Notes: generated by a model from the sequence alone, not told the origin. 64,000 nucleotides of DNA from Miniphocaeibacter halophilus (GCF_016458825.1 NZ_CP066744.1:501001-565000); one strand, 5' to 3'; counted from the stretch's first letter, positions 1 to 8,726 are shown. Numbers and translations: made by a program.

Positions 1-1366
1 TTTTATCTACATCTATTTTTTTACCTTCAACTACTGACAACTGTGCTAAAATATTGCCTATTGCAGTAGCTTCATAAGGCCCTGCTAAAACCTTTTTATT
101 TAATCCATCTGCTATCATTTGACATAAAAACTCAGCCTTAGCTCCTCCACCAATAATGTGAATACCTTTAAAACTATATCCTATTATTTTTTCAATTTCA
201 TTTATTATTTCCTTATATTTAAAAACTAAACTTTCATAAATTACTCTAAAATATTTGCGTTTATCATCTAATAATTCTTGCTTTGTATTTATCAAGTATT
301 TTTCCATAGATTCAATTATAGATATTTCTTCGTTTGCAAAATCTACATAATCAGTATCTATATAAGCTTCAAATGGTTTAGTCTTTGTTACAAAATCAGT
401 TATATACGAATAGTTAAAATCAATTTTATAAATATTTTTTAATTCTTTTCTTAATCTTTCAATTAAATAAAGACCCGTTATATTTTTAAAAAACATATTC
501 TTTGAATCAAAGCCAATTTCATTTGTCAATTCAGATTTAAACACTTCCTTGTTTATTATTGCCTCTTCTGTACAACAACCTATTAGTGACCAAGTACCAC
601 TGGACAAAAAAGCATATTCTCTGTCATTATAAGCTTTAGTTAAATATACTGCACTGGCTGTATCGTGTGATGCAACTGAAATTACATCTACATTTGTTTC
701 CTTTAATCTTTCATCTAAGGAGCTATTTGTTTTTCCAATTATAGACTTGTTTTTTATGATTTGAGGAAATATGTTTTCATTTATTGAAAATTTTTTTAGC
801 ATCTCGAGATTCCATTTCTTCTCCTTTATATTTAACATTTGAGTTGTAGATGCTATTGTTAATTCAGAACAAATTTCTGAAGTTAATATGTAATTTATTA
901 AATCCGGTAAAAACAATATTTTATCGATGGTTTTGTACTTATTGGGATTTAATTTTCTATATGTTAATAATTGAAATAAAGAGTTCATACCCATTATTTG
1001 ATTTCCTGTTTCTAAAAAGATTTCTTCTTTAGACATATATTTTTCCGCATATTTTATTCCTAGGCTGTTTTTTATATCTCTATAGGAAACCGGATTTTCT
1101 ATAAGCTTACCCTCTTTATTAATCAGTCCAAAATCTACTCCCCAGGTATCAATTCCTACGCTGGAAATCTCTTTACTATGATTTAAAATCATTCCAATTA
1201 TGTTATTAACTATTTTATCCCATTGCCAACGTTTTCTTCCTTCATAATCTACTATTTCATGTGTGAACCTATCAACAGTTTCAGTTTTTAATTTCCCATC
1301 TTGGATGTATCCTATAACTCCCCTAATTGATGTTGCACCCATATCAATAGCAAGAACTTTTTTCAT
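1..1366 (-). CDS. Rhamnulokinase-like FGGY carbohydrate kinase, 3' end cut by window edge
   Basis: The frame is open from ATG at 1366 to the left edge (455 codons), so only a short C-terminal tail of a roughly 470-490 residue protein is missing. Visible FGGY/RhaB motifs are the N-terminal phosphate loop IDMGATSIRG, GVDTWGVDFGL near residue 70, SHDTASAV, SSGTWSLIGC and the C-terminal IHIIGGGAKAEFLCQM adenine-binding segment. GVDTWGVDFG and SSGTWSL are typical of rhamnulokinase, which phosphorylates L-rhamnulose at O1; a related deoxysugar or ketose substrate is possible. It is divergent from a DeoR-type regulator, the usual arrangement for a sugar catabolic operon. Family certain, substrate inferred. 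Confidence 0.85.
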   Translation of the reverse strand, partial: MKKVLAIDMGATSIRGVIGYIQDGKLKTETVDRFTHEIVDYEGRKRWQWDKIVNNIIGMILNHSKEISSVGIDTWGVDFGLINKEGKLIENPVSYRDIKNSLGIKYAEKYMSKEEIFLETGNQIMGMNSLFQLLTYRKLNPNKYKTIDKILFLPDLINYILTSEICSELTIASTTQMLNIKEKKWNLEMLKKFSINENIFPQIIKNKSIIGKTNSSLDERLKETNVDVISVASHDTASAVYLTKAYNDREYAFLSSGTWSLIGCCTEEAIINKEVFKSELTNEIGFDSKNMFFKNITGLYLIERLRKELKNIYKIDFNYSYITDFVTKTKPFEAYIDTDYVDFANEEISIIESMEKYLINTKQELLDDKRKYFRVIYESLVFKYKEIINEIEKIIGYSFKGIHIIGGGAKAEFLCQMIADGLNKKVLAGPYEATAIGNILAQLSVVEGKKIDVDK

Positions 1367-1384
1367 TACATCACCAACTTTCTT

Positions 1385-1398
1385 GTTATAATTATAAC
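1385..1398. promoter_or_regulatory. Perfect 14-bp palindrome between the kinase and deoR, possible operator
   Basis: GTTATAATTATAAC is a perfect inverted repeat 19 bp upstream of the kinase start. It contains TATAAT on both strands, so it may be a -10 element overlapped by an operator. The divergent DeoR-family gene is the natural candidate regulator. AT-rich palindromes arise easily in this genome, so this is suggestive only. Confidence 0.35.
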
Positions 1399-1501
1399 AT
1401 CATTTTGTTGTTTTTACTCTTTTGAAGGATATTATGATAATATATACATATAGTTACATAAAACCAGTCATAAATCTTCAAATTTATTCAAAGGAGGCCA
1501 T

Positions 1502-2257
1502 ATGATACCGGAAGAAAGAATTCATCAAATAAAAAATATATTATATGAGAAAAAAAATATTAGTGTAAAAGAATTATGCAAAATCCTATACTGTAGTCCC
1601 TCAACTATTAGAAGAGACCTTTTAGAATTGGAAAAAAATGGATTACTAAGGAGAACCCACGGTGGTGCAACCTTAATAACAAACACGACAACGGAGTTTT
1701 CTGCCACTTTAAGAGCCTTGGATAATAAAGAAGCTAAAAAAAGAATTTGTAATTTAGCTTCAAATTTCTTACGAGATGACATATCAATTTTTATTGATTC
1801 ATCTTCAACTTTATATTTTATAACTGAATATATATCATCTTTTCACAATATAAAAGTTATAACAAACGGTATTAAAATAGCGACTGAGCTACGATATTCA
1901 GATAATGTTGAAGTTTTTTTAACTGGAGGGGTAGTAAAAACCAATTCACTTTCAATAGTTAGTGAATATGCTTCTACTTTTGTTAAAGATTTTAATGCAG
2001 ATCTATGCTTACTTTCTTGTAAATGCTTAGATAATAATGGCTATTATGAAGCCGACTACCAACAGGCTCAAATAAAGAAGAATATGATTAATAATTCAAA
2101 ATTAAAACTAATGTTGGCAGATTCAACAAAATTCGGCTATAATTCCTATATTAATCTAGCATCCCATAACGATATTGATTATTTAATTACTGAAAAAATA
2201 GACCCTAATAAAAGTTTTAACTATGACCAATTAAAAAGTAAATTAATATATAAATAA
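1502..2257 (+). CDS. DeoR/GlpR-family transcriptional regulator
   Basis: A 251-residue protein with the DeoR layout. An N-terminal winged helix-turn-helix (about residues 5-58) contains SVKELCKILYCSPSTIRRDL and the family-typical junction LLRRTHGGA. The C-terminal DeoRC sugar-phosphate sensor domain (about 75-235) includes FIDSSSTLYFI and KVITNGIKIA. The ribosome site AAAGGAGG is 5 bases before ATG 1502. It is divergent from the FGGY kinase and probably represses that sugar operon until a phosphorylated sugar binds. The role is inferred from family and neighbour; the effector is unknown. Confidence 0.88.
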   Translation: MIPEERIHQIKNILYEKKNISVKELCKILYCSPSTIRRDLLELEKNGLLRRTHGGATLITNTTTEFSATLRALDNKEAKKRICNLASNFLRDDISIFIDSSSTLYFITEYISSFHNIKVITNGIKIATELRYSDNVEVFLTGGVVKTNSLSIVSEYASTFVKDFNADLCLLSCKCLDNNGYYEADYQQAQIKKNMINNSKLKLMLADSTKFGYNSYINLASHNDIDYLITEKIDPNKSFNYDQLKSKLIYK

Positions 2258-2263
2258 ATGTAA

Positions 2264-2300
2264 AAACACCAAGTGTACAATTTATAATTACTTGGTGTTT
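2264..2300. terminator. Bidirectional terminator between deoR and the sortase gene
   Basis: Perfect 11-bp stem AAACACCAAGT / ACTTGGTGTTT around a 15-nt AT-rich loop, with A and T flanks suiting both converging genes. Confidence 0.8.
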
Positions 2301-2306
2301 CTAAAT

Positions 2307-2990
2307 TTATTTTCTTATCATTTCTTCTTCCCTATATTCTTTAACACTAACTAAATCTCCAAAGGCAAAAAATCTATTTCCGGTAAATTTTTTCCCTTCA
2401 TAATAACAATTCATTAAGGAAATTATTGGGTTACCTCTTTTTTCTGATTCTGTATCTTCTATTAAATCTATTTGGTTAGGGTCAACAACTTTTGTGTCGT
2501 AAATTTCATATTCATAAATATTGTTTTTATCAGTTATTTTTACTATATCACCAATTTTTATTGATGTTAAGTCTCCAAACAATGTATTATTTTCTGCGTA
2601 ATGACCGGCTATAGCATAGTTTCCTTTTCCCATAATCTGGTTGTTCTTCATTGTACCTACGCCTGCAAATAACTCATTTTCACTTAAGCCTTTAAATATA
2701 GTAAGGTTTAAATCCAAACTTGGAATTACTATTTGTCCTACTATTAGATTTTTATTGATTTCTCCTGGATTGAGTAAAACCTTAGATGGTGAAATTTCAC
2801 TAATATTCTCAAAATCAAAATCAGCCTTTTCTTCATTGTTGTTTTCAATTTCTTCTACTTTTAACTCTTCAAAATCATTTAAGGTGTTATCAACTTTATT
2901 ATTTATAAAAAATTTCATAATAGGTGTAATAAAAATAAAAATAATTCCTATTATAATAATTATTAGTCCGAAAATTTTTTTCTTATTCAT
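2307..2990 (-). CDS. Sortase family cysteine transpeptidase
   Basis: 227 residues from ATG 2990, chosen because AAGGAG lies just upstream; an upstream in-frame ATG at 3023 lacks one. Residues 6-30 are an N-terminal membrane anchor, then an acidic Asn/Glu-rich linker (31-62), then the sortase beta-barrel. Catalytic residues are His130 (AIAGHYA), Cys195 (LMNCYY) and Arg206 (GNRFFAFG). Sortases attach LPXTG-type surface proteins to peptidoglycan outside the membrane. The usual TLxTC around the cysteine reads SLMNC here. No sortase substrate or pilin gene is nearby, so it probably acts as a stand-alone housekeeping-type sortase. Confidence 0.88.
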   Translation of the reverse strand: MNKKKIFGLIIIIIGIIFIFITPIMKFFINNKVDNTLNDFEELKVEEIENNNEEKADFDFENISEISPSKVLLNPGEINKNLIVGQIVIPSLDLNLTIFKGLSENELFAGVGTMKNNQIMGKGNYAIAGHYAENNTLFGDLTSIKIGDIVKITDKNNIYEYEIYDTKVVDPNQIDLIEDTESEKRGNPIISLMNCYYEGKKFTGNRFFAFGDLVSVKEYREEEMIRK

Positions 2991-3203
2991 ACTTTCTCCT
3001 TGTATAATGAACTTAATCAACAATAATTCATTATTTTATATATAATAAACACAATTTTGTGGATTGGCTCTTTCTTCATTTTTATGTTATTTAATATGAT
3101 ATCAGAACTTCCTAGATTTTTATATAGCATATATTCATATTTGAGTTTTCCCTATAATAAAGGGGTAATATATATTTATAATCTATATAGGAGGAGAAAA
3201 TAA

Positions 3204-3545
3204 ATGAAAAAAGTAGTATTTTTTGCTTTTCAAGGTGAAGAAATGTGTTTTTTACATTTACTGTTTAATGCAATTGATATGCATAAGAAAGGCATAGACA
3301 CAAAAATTGTTATTGAGGGAAAATCTACCGCATTGGTAAAAACAATGACGGAAAAAAATAATCCTTTATTTAAGCAGGTTATTGAATTAAACTTAATTGA
3401 TTCTGTTTGTGAAGCATGTTCAAAACAAATGGGAGTATATGATTTTATTAAAGAAAATACAAATTTAACATTTAATGGAGATTTATTAGGACATCCACCA
3501 ATGGAACCTTACATCAATTCAGATTATGAAATAATAACTCTATAA
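3204..3545 (+). CDS. DsrE-like small protein with a CxxC motif
   Basis: A 113-residue soluble protein. The N-terminus (MKKVVFFAFQGEEMCF) is a beta strand followed by a helix as in DsrE/DsrF folds, and Cys69-x-x-Cys72 (CEAC) lies where related proteins carry sulfur-handling cysteines. AGGAGGAG precedes ATG 3204, and the gene stands alone between terminators. DsrE-like proteins act in sulfur relay or persulfide metabolism. A second DsrE-type domain lies in YedF at 36 kb, but no link is shown. Fold assignment moderately sure; function unknown. Confidence 0.6.
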   Translation: MKKVVFFAFQGEEMCFLHLLFNAIDMHKKGIDTKIVIEGKSTALVKTMTEKNNPLFKQVIELNLIDSVCEACSKQMGVYDFIKENTNLTFNGDLLGHPPMEPYINSDYEIITL

Positions 3546-3547
3546 TT

Positions 3548-3580
3548 AAAAATCCCTTTTATTTTAATAAGGGATTTTTA
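3548..3580 (+). terminator. Terminator of the DsrE-like gene
   Basis: Stem AAAAATCCCTT / AAGGGATTTTT directly after the stop codon at 3545, followed by a T-rich run. Confidence 0.8.
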
Positions 3581-3610
3581 ATTTTTATTTTATTTTCATA
3601 TATTGTTTTG

Positions 3611-3639
3611 TTGACTACACCATTTCAATGTGATAATAT
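3611..3639 (+). promoter_or_regulatory. Promoter of the mepA-type leader and MATE gene
   Basis: TTGACT at 3611-3616 and TAATAT at 3634-3639 with a 17-bp spacer. This would start transcription near 3646, just before the structured leader. Confidence 0.6.
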
Positions 3640-3644
3640 TCTAT

Positions 3645-3710
3645 ATATTAACTTCCCGCCGGGGATTTTTTTGTGTAGTAGGCCAGTGTTGCACAACACT
3701 GGCTTTTTTA
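3645..3710 (+). ncRNA. Candidate guanidine-IV (mepA motif) riboswitch with intrinsic terminator
   Basis: The 100-nt leader before a MepA-like MATE gene has a compact hairpin TCCC-GCCG-GGGA (about 3653-3664) followed by seven Ts. After 13 nt comes a strong terminator, a 10-bp stem GCCAGTGTTG / CAACACTGGC (3682-3703) plus T6. A small first hairpin, a short linker and a terminator whose loop can contact it is the architecture I recall for the guanidine-IV (mepA) riboswitch, which controls MATE pumps in Clostridia. The hairpins are seen; the class assignment rests on gene context and recalled consensus and needs a covariance-model search. Confidence 0.6.
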
Positions 3711-3745
3711 TTTAGGCAATTTAAAATAATGATTCGGAGGCTTTT

Positions 3746-5113
3746 ATGTACAAAGAAAATTCTTTTAAACTGTTTATTAAATATGCTTTACCGCAGATGT
3801 TTGGACTTTTACTAAATTCGGTTTATTTAATAGTTGATGGTATTTTTATTGGTAACCGCTTAGGAAGAGATGCAATGGCTGCTGCTGCTGTATCAGTTCC
3901 TGTTGTTGAGTTTTTAATAGCAATATCATTAGCAGTTTCATCTGGAGCTGGAATAATAATATCCAGTTACTTAGGTAAAGATAAAAATGAAGATGCTAAT
4001 AAAACTTTTAATTTATCTATTTTAGTTTTAGGATTGATTAGTATTATAATTGTGGTTTTTGGAAATGTCTTCATTAACGGAATAGCTAACCTATTAGGTT
4101 CTACTCCAGATATTCATGACCAGGCTGTAACATATTTATGGTATATACTAACTTTTTCACCATTTCTATTATTTAGCTTTCTACTTAGTGGACTAGCTAG
4201 AAATGACAATAGACCAAAATTAGCAATGATTGCTTTAGTAGTTGGTTCTGTATCAAATATTGTTTTAGACTATGTATTTATGTATCCATTAAATATGGGA
4301 ATTGCAGGAGCAGCTTTAGCAACTGCTTTAGGACCAATTTTTAGTGTACTTATACTATTACCACATTTTATATCTAAAAAAGGATTCCTATATTTTACAA
4401 AACCTATAATTTCACATCTAGTTAGAAAAATAAGAGAAATTGTAAGAATGATTACTTTAGGATTCCCAGCTTTTATAATGGAGTTTACCATTGGTATAGT
4501 AACATTTATATATAATTACACAATAATTAAAAATGGTTACGGAGAAATAGGATTAGCAGCTTATTTGGTTATAGGATATTTAAGTTTGATAATTCTTACG
4601 GTATTTTTGGGAATTTCTCAAGGACTACAACCTATTTTCAGCTATTTTAACGGAAGAGAAGATTCAAAAAGAAATAAGGACCTTATTAGCTTCTCTATTA
4701 AGGCTGTAACAGGAATCGGAATTTTAATATATATACTTGTTGTATTATTTGCGAAACCATTTATAACAATTTTCTCACCAGATGATATAGAGTTAATAAA
4801 CTTTACCTATGACAAAACCCTATTATATTTTTGGGGATTTGTATTTGCTGGTTTAAATATTTTATTTATTTCCTTTTTCCAATCTGTAAGGGAAACAAAA
4901 TCAGCACTAATATTGTCCTTATCTAGAGGATTAATAGTACTTCCTATATTTAATTTTATATTTCCTATATTTTTAGGAGCAAATGTAATTTGGTTTGGTC
5001 ATTCTATTGCAGAAACAGTTACTGCAATATTTGCAATTTTATTTTTTACAAAATATTATAAGAAATATTTTTTATCAGTTAAACTACACAAAAATAAGGG
5101 ACTTTCTAGTTAG
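3746..5113 (+). CDS. MATE family efflux transporter, MepA-like
   Basis: 455 residues with about 12 predicted membrane helices in two homologous halves. The N-terminal half starts FIKYALPQMFGLLLNSVY and has the MATE-typical VDGIFIGNRLG. GIAGAALATALGP marks the end of the first bundle's repeat. MepA-type pumps export cationic drugs, and some export guanidinium, against H+ or Na+. GGAGG precedes ATG 3746, and a hairpin terminator overlaps the stop. Expression is probably controlled by the leader RNA just upstream. First of three MATE genes in the window. Confidence 0.9.
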   Translation: MYKENSFKLFIKYALPQMFGLLLNSVYLIVDGIFIGNRLGRDAMAAAAVSVPVVEFLIAISLAVSSGAGIIISSYLGKDKNEDANKTFNLSILVLGLISIIIVVFGNVFINGIANLLGSTPDIHDQAVTYLWYILTFSPFLLFSFLLSGLARNDNRPKLAMIALVVGSVSNIVLDYVFMYPLNMGIAGAALATALGPIFSVLILLPHFISKKGFLYFTKPIISHLVRKIREIVRMITLGFPAFIMEFTIGIVTFIYNYTIIKNGYGEIGLAAYLVIGYLSLIILTVFLGISQGLQPIFSYFNGREDSKRNKDLISFSIKAVTGIGILIYILVVLFAKPFITIFSPDDIELINFTYDKTLLYFWGFVFAGLNILFISFFQSVRETKSALILSLSRGLIVLPIFNFIFPIFLGANVIWFGHSIAETVTAIFAILFFTKYYKKYFLSVKLHKNKGLSS

Positions 5114-5120
5114 AAAGTCC
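5099..5120. terminator. Terminator overlapping the MATE stop codon
   Basis: GGACTTTCT / AGAAAGTCC with a 4-nt loop AGTT containing part of the TAG stop; T-rich on the plus strand. It also covers the end of the converging mutT remnant. Confidence 0.7.
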
Positions 5121-5121
5121 T

Positions 5122-5702
5122 TTATTTTATATTTAGATATTTGTTTAATGGAGTTATATCCATAAGGAAAAACTTTTCCTTATTCTCTTGTAACATTCTT
5201 TTTACATCCTCAACTCTTTCCCATCTTATATTAATGCTTTCATCGGTTTTTTCCAATAGCTCCCCTTCTGCATAACAGATAAAAACATTTAAAACTATTG
5301 AATACAAGCCGGACATATTTTGACATACACAAAAAGGAGTAAAGTTTATAACCCTATTTCCATTTACCTCTGTATAAAAGGATTCATCTTCCCCTAAAAT
5401 TTTAGTAATTACTAAACCAGTTTCCTCTTTTACTTCACGTCTTAAAGCATCGAATATATTTTCTTAAGCCCTAGCACAAATCTTTGATTTGTAAGCAGGT
5501 CTAATGCAAGGATTTCCCAAGAATATCATGATTGGTGAAATCCACTGCTATATTCCCTAATTTTACCTGCGGGAAACTCTAAAAGTCCATTTTGATTATA
5601 ATACTCCAGCTTTTCTCTTTCCTGAATTAAGATGTGTTTTTCGCCATTTATTTCTTTTTCAATAATAGCCCCAACACAGGGTACTGCAAAGGTCTCTTTC
5701 AT
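5122..5702 (-). pseudogene. NUDIX (MutT-like) hydrolase gene split by a roughly 95-bp insertion
   Basis: From ATG 5702 (AGGAGG upstream) the frame reads MKETFAVPCVGAIIE, later GLLEFPAGK. It then enters a structured repeat (5465-5558) carrying an in-frame TGA. On the far side, in another frame, it resumes as ENIFDALRREVKEETGLV, the second half of the NUDIX box. The insertion thus separates the GK and REVKEETG parts of the Mg-binding active site. The intact gene would be an 8-oxo-dGTP or related nucleotide pyrophosphatase of about 160 residues. The downstream half (5122-5316) has an open frame but lacks the active site. Confidence 0.85.
5465..5558 (-). repeat. Dispersed structured repeat element, copy A (inserted in mutT)
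   Basis: Plus-strand reading: hairpin built on CACAAATC / GATTTGT, then GCAGGTCTAATGCAA, then a second hairpin GGATTTC / GAAATCC, then ACTGCTA. The AGGTC-NN-ATGCAA core and the following CTGCT box recur at 16.46-16.59 kb and in the tandem array at 59.35-59.67 kb, each with different but compensating stems. It looks like a MITE- or REP-like mobile hairpin element about 95 bp long. No target-site duplication could be fixed by eye. Confidence 0.7.
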
Positions 5703-6322
5703 TTTTCCTCCTGTATAAATTTATTTGCAAGTTTATAAACCTGTATAATCTTTTTATTCTTTAACTTCCATGTTTTTAATTCTTCTTTTATAAGTGTTGG
5801 ATATTTTTTACTTATATCCCTTATTGCATTACCAAGGGATTTTCTAACATATTCACTTTTATCTTCTTTTAACATAGAAAGTCTTAATATTGCTTCTTTG
5901 GGATTTTCTTTAAAATATGGCTTATTAGTCCAAATTCTAAGACCTTCTGTAACAGCTCTTCTTGTATTTGGATTGTTATTTTCAAGCCAGTCATCAATTA
6001 TAGTTAAGGAGTTTTCTTAGCCAATTCTACTACAATATTCATTAAATGATTTTGCTAGTATTTCCTGTACTCTCCAATTTTCATCTTTTGAAACTTCATC
6101 TCTTAAAAAATTCAACTCTTCTTTATTTTTAGATAAATACCCTAGTAGAAACACACTATACATCCTTACTTGATAGATTTCTGATTTATAAGCCCTATAT
6201 GCAATATTTTTAATTTCCAAATTAGTATATTTATCATAATCTATTTTTGCTTGCTTTTCTATTAGTTTAAATCCATTTTTCACTTAAAAAAGCTCTTGTT
6301 CTAAATATTTTATATTATCCAT
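5699..6322 (-). pseudogene. HEAT-repeat (DNA alkylation repair-like) gene with two in-frame stops
   Basis: ATG 6322 with GGAG upstream opens a frame that stays in phase for about 205 codons to a TGA overlapping the mutT start (ATGA). TAA codons interrupt it after residue 12 (LEQELF) and again after NEYCSRIG. The remainder encodes amphipathic HEAT-like helices such as VRMYSVFLLGYLS and SEYVRKSLGNAIRDIS, as in AlkD-type or related HEAT proteins. A GTG at 6283 could restart translation of an 88-residue fragment. Single-base nonsense changes without frameshift suggest recent loss of function or sequence error. Confidence 0.75.
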
Positions 6323-6349
6323 TTTTCTCCTACTTTATTTATAGTATAA

Positions 6350-6385
6350 AAATACTGCATAGCAACTACTATGCAGTATTTTTTA
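6350..6385. terminator. Terminator downstream of the HD-domain pair
   Basis: 13-bp stem AAATACTGCATAG / CTATGCAGTATTT with a 6-nt loop; A and T tracts on both sides make it work in either direction. It ends the 7347-6395 operon. Confidence 0.8.
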
Positions 6386-6394
6386 TTTTAGAGG

Positions 6395-6859
6395 CTAAGC
6401 TTTTACTGTTTTTCTTTCCATAGTTTCATAAACTGCAGAAATTTTATCAGCTAAACAAACTATCCAACTTTCCTTAAACAATGGAAATAATGGAACTAAT
6501 GGGAACATGTGCTTCAGAATAATATCTTCCTCTACTCTATTTAAGTCGAATTCTTTTTTTGCATTTTTCCAAGCTTTTCTTGGATGTCTAAAACCATGCC
6601 AACCTTCATGAGCATTTTTATCATGCCAGTCATATAGGAAGTAGTCATGTAAAAGTGCCCCTCTTATTAAGGTTTTATAATCAACATTAGCTTTTAATTT
6701 ATATGCAATTTTACAACTAATATAAGCTACTTTTAAACTATGCTCATATACAGATGTGTTTCCATGTTGCATAAAATTAACAGTTTCCATAAATCTGGAA
6801 TCTTCTTTTAATGATTTTATTTCATTAATAATCATTCTTTTATATTCAATATTTTTCAT
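6395..6859 (-). CDS. HD-domain metal-dependent phosphohydrolase, second of a tandem pair
   Basis: 154 residues. HD signature residues are the first His in YEHSLKVAY (about 40), the HD doublet in GALLHDYFLYDWHD (about 70) and a later Asp in IVCLADKISA (about 137). HD proteins hydrolyse nucleotides or other phosphoesters with bound divalent metal; no substrate can be named. The start ATG overlaps the stop of its paralogue by 4 bases (ATGA), so the two are co-translated. The pair is about half identical and probably arose by local duplication. Confidence 0.8.
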   Translation of the reverse strand: MKNIEYKRMIINEIKSLKEDSRFMETVNFMQHGNTSVYEHSLKVAYISCKIAYKLKANVDYKTLIRGALLHDYFLYDWHDKNAHEGWHGFRHPRKAWKNAKKEFDLNRVEEDIILKHMFPLVPLFPLFKESWIVCLADKISAVYETMERKTVKA

Positions 6860-7347
6860 TGTACCTCTTTAATTCTATTAAAAATTGTAAATATTTTTTC
6901 CTTTCCTCCTAAAGCAAACTCCTTTGTAGCTGAAAGTGTATCTGCTAGACAAACTATCCAGCTTTCTTTATATTTGGGTGGAGTAATTGTTAAAGGAAAC
7001 ATATGCCTTAATATTATATCTTCCTCAATTTTATTAATTTCATAATCTTTTTTTGCGTTATTTACTGCTGTTTTGCCATGGGTAAAAGCATGAAACCCTT
7101 CATGAGTATTATCTTTTCTATTATATAAAAAATAATCATGAAGTAAAGCCCCTCTTATTAAAGATTTGTAATTTACTTTTAACTTATATTTTCTAGCAAT
7201 AGCAAGACTTAAATAGGCTACCTTTACACTATGTTCAAGTACAGTTGTCCTTCCATGTTGTAACACCTTATCCATTTCAAAGAACCTTGGATTTTCTTTT
7301 AGTTTGCTTAACTCTTCTCTTACTAAATCATTATTATTTATTTCCAT
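6856..7347 (-). CDS. HD-domain metal-dependent phosphohydrolase, first of a tandem pair
   Basis: 163 residues with the same layout as its downstream neighbour: LEHSVKVAYLSLAIA, RGALLHDYFLYNRKD with the HD doublet, HAFTHGKTAV and IVCLADTLSA. The C-terminal tail (EKIFTIFNRIKEVQ) extends beyond the paralogue. It leads a two-gene unit closed by the terminator at 6350-6385. Soluble and cytoplasmic; substrate unknown. Confidence 0.8.
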   Translation of the reverse strand: MEINNNDLVREELSKLKENPRFFEMDKVLQHGRTTVLEHSVKVAYLSLAIARKYKLKVNYKSLIRGALLHDYFLYNRKDNTHEGFHAFTHGKTAVNNAKKDYEINKIEEDIILRHMFPLTITPPKYKESWIVCLADTLSATKEFALGGKEKIFTIFNRIKEVQ

Positions 7348-7376
7348 AGCCTACTTTATTTAAATATTTCCTTTTC

Positions 7377-7901
7377 TTAAACGTATTTTGAAAATACATC
7401 AACATAACGTGAATTAAAAGTTATTGATGTAACTATATTATACCCTATTTTTATAGGTTCTTCACTCCAAATTCCATCTGCATCAAAATGTTTAAACAGT
7501 ATATAATCCCTCTTTATATCAATAATTTTTCCAATCCAAAATTCTTCATTATATTCATCTTCAATAATTATATTTTGATTTATTTTACTTAAGCTAGAAA
7601 ATATATTTTCCCAACTATTTAAATCTATTTCCGGAATTATAAGATTCTCTAAGAGACCTTCCTCTTTTATAATAGTACTTGTTAAATCATCTCTTGGTTC
7701 TGCTGATTTTATATCCTTAATTCTTCTAATTGAGTATCCATCTAATAAAAAATCTTCTTCCTCTGTTCCTAAAAAGAATTCTTCATTTATTTTTATAGGT
7801 ATATAGTAATAATAATTATCTTCATATTTTAAATATATCCTTACAATTTCTTTGTTCTTTTCGCAATTTTTTAAGATTTTTAACAAATTATTTCTATTCA
7901 T
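7377..7901 (-). CDS. Hypothetical protein
   Basis: 174 residues from ATG 7901, chosen for the GGAGGAAAC just upstream over an in-frame ATG at 7934. No signal peptide or membrane segment; acidic and beta-strand rich, with aromatic patches (YEDNYYYYIPIKI, EEFWIGKIIDIKRDYILFKHFDADG) that look like small SH3/WYL-like beta folds. It follows the frameshifted gene at 7922-8603 with 20 bases between, so they form one unit. I do not recognise the family. Confidence 0.6.
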   Translation of the reverse strand: MNRNNLLKILKNCEKNKEIVRIYLKYEDNYYYYIPIKINEEFFLGTEEEDFLLDGYSIRRIKDIKSAEPRDDLTSTIIKEEGLLENLIIPEIDLNSWENIFSSLSKINQNIIIEDEYNEEFWIGKIIDIKRDYILFKHFDADGIWSEEPIKIGYNIVTSITFNSRYVDVFSKYV

Positions 7902-7921
7902 GTTTCCTCCAATGTTTTTCA

Positions 7922-8603
7922 TTATACTAGCCAAAAAGTTCCATTAGGCATTCTTTCTATTGTTCCCTTAAATTTTTCTTTAATATTTCCAGTTTTTAAT
8001 TCCCTTATAACCACTTCCTCATAATAATGATATTTAAGAATAACCTCCTCAGAAGAATTATAAAAATAAGGTTCTTCTATCCATTTAGTAAAATACAAAT
8101 CCTCATTAGCTCTATAATAAAAACTTTCTGAGTCCTCTATTTCTATAATCTTTTTTTCCGGCCATATAATATCCAAAATACCTCCATCTTGTCTATAAAG
8201 TGTAATGGGACTTAGCTGTATTTTCAAATTATAACAATCTCTTATTTCAGACAGAAATAGGACTGTTTCTTTTTCTAATTTATTTTCTTTTGGAAAATAT
8301 TTCCAAATTTCTATTAATCTATTTGAAAAATCAACTCTTAAAATCCAAAATATTTCACCATCCCATACAGGATTTTCTATATACATTCTCTTGTAGAGAA
8401 AAAGGTGCAAATACCTGACCATCTGGAAAATGAATTATTCTTATATTCATTCCTTCAAAATCGTATCCTTCTTTATAAAGATTTTCAACTTCATAAAGAT
8501 CCACCACTTCCCCCTTAAAATGACTCTGAAAATACCAGTCATTTGTTCCTTCAACTTTTTCTAGGTGTTCTCCTGAAATATTCTTAATTTTTTTGATTTT
8601 CAT
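7922..8603 (-). pseudogene. Gene of unknown function with a frameshift near 8365-8415
   Basis: Two overlapping frames read as one protein of about 226 residues. From ATG 8603 (GGAGAG upstream) the first encodes MKIKKIKNISGEHLEKVE up to FPDGQVFAPFSLQENVY, then soon stops. The +1 frame continues IENPVWDGEIFWILRVDF to NGTFWLV at 7922. A one-base gain in a T5 tract, or near TATATAG, would explain it. Both parts are soluble and aromatic-rich like the downstream neighbour. If the frameshift is real the gene is dead; a sequencing error is the alternative. Confidence 0.6.
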
Positions 8604-8726
8604 TATTCTCTCCATTATTAATTTAAAAATACCATAAAACTTCCTTTAATAATACTAGTTTTTTATCTTCATATATTTTTACTACTAATTATAATACCAC
8701 TAACTATTATATTTCCCTATAAAAAA

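Noticed and set aside
5699..6322. Stop-codon reassignment or readthrough in the HEAT gene
   Set aside because: All intact genes in the window end normally at TAA, and the stops are TAA, not TGA, so selenocysteine is excluded. Pseudogene decay is simpler.
7922..8603. Programmed frameshift
   Set aside because: No X-XXY-YYZ slippery heptamer with a downstream pseudoknot is evident, and the two halves make one ordinary soluble protein. A mutation or error fits better.
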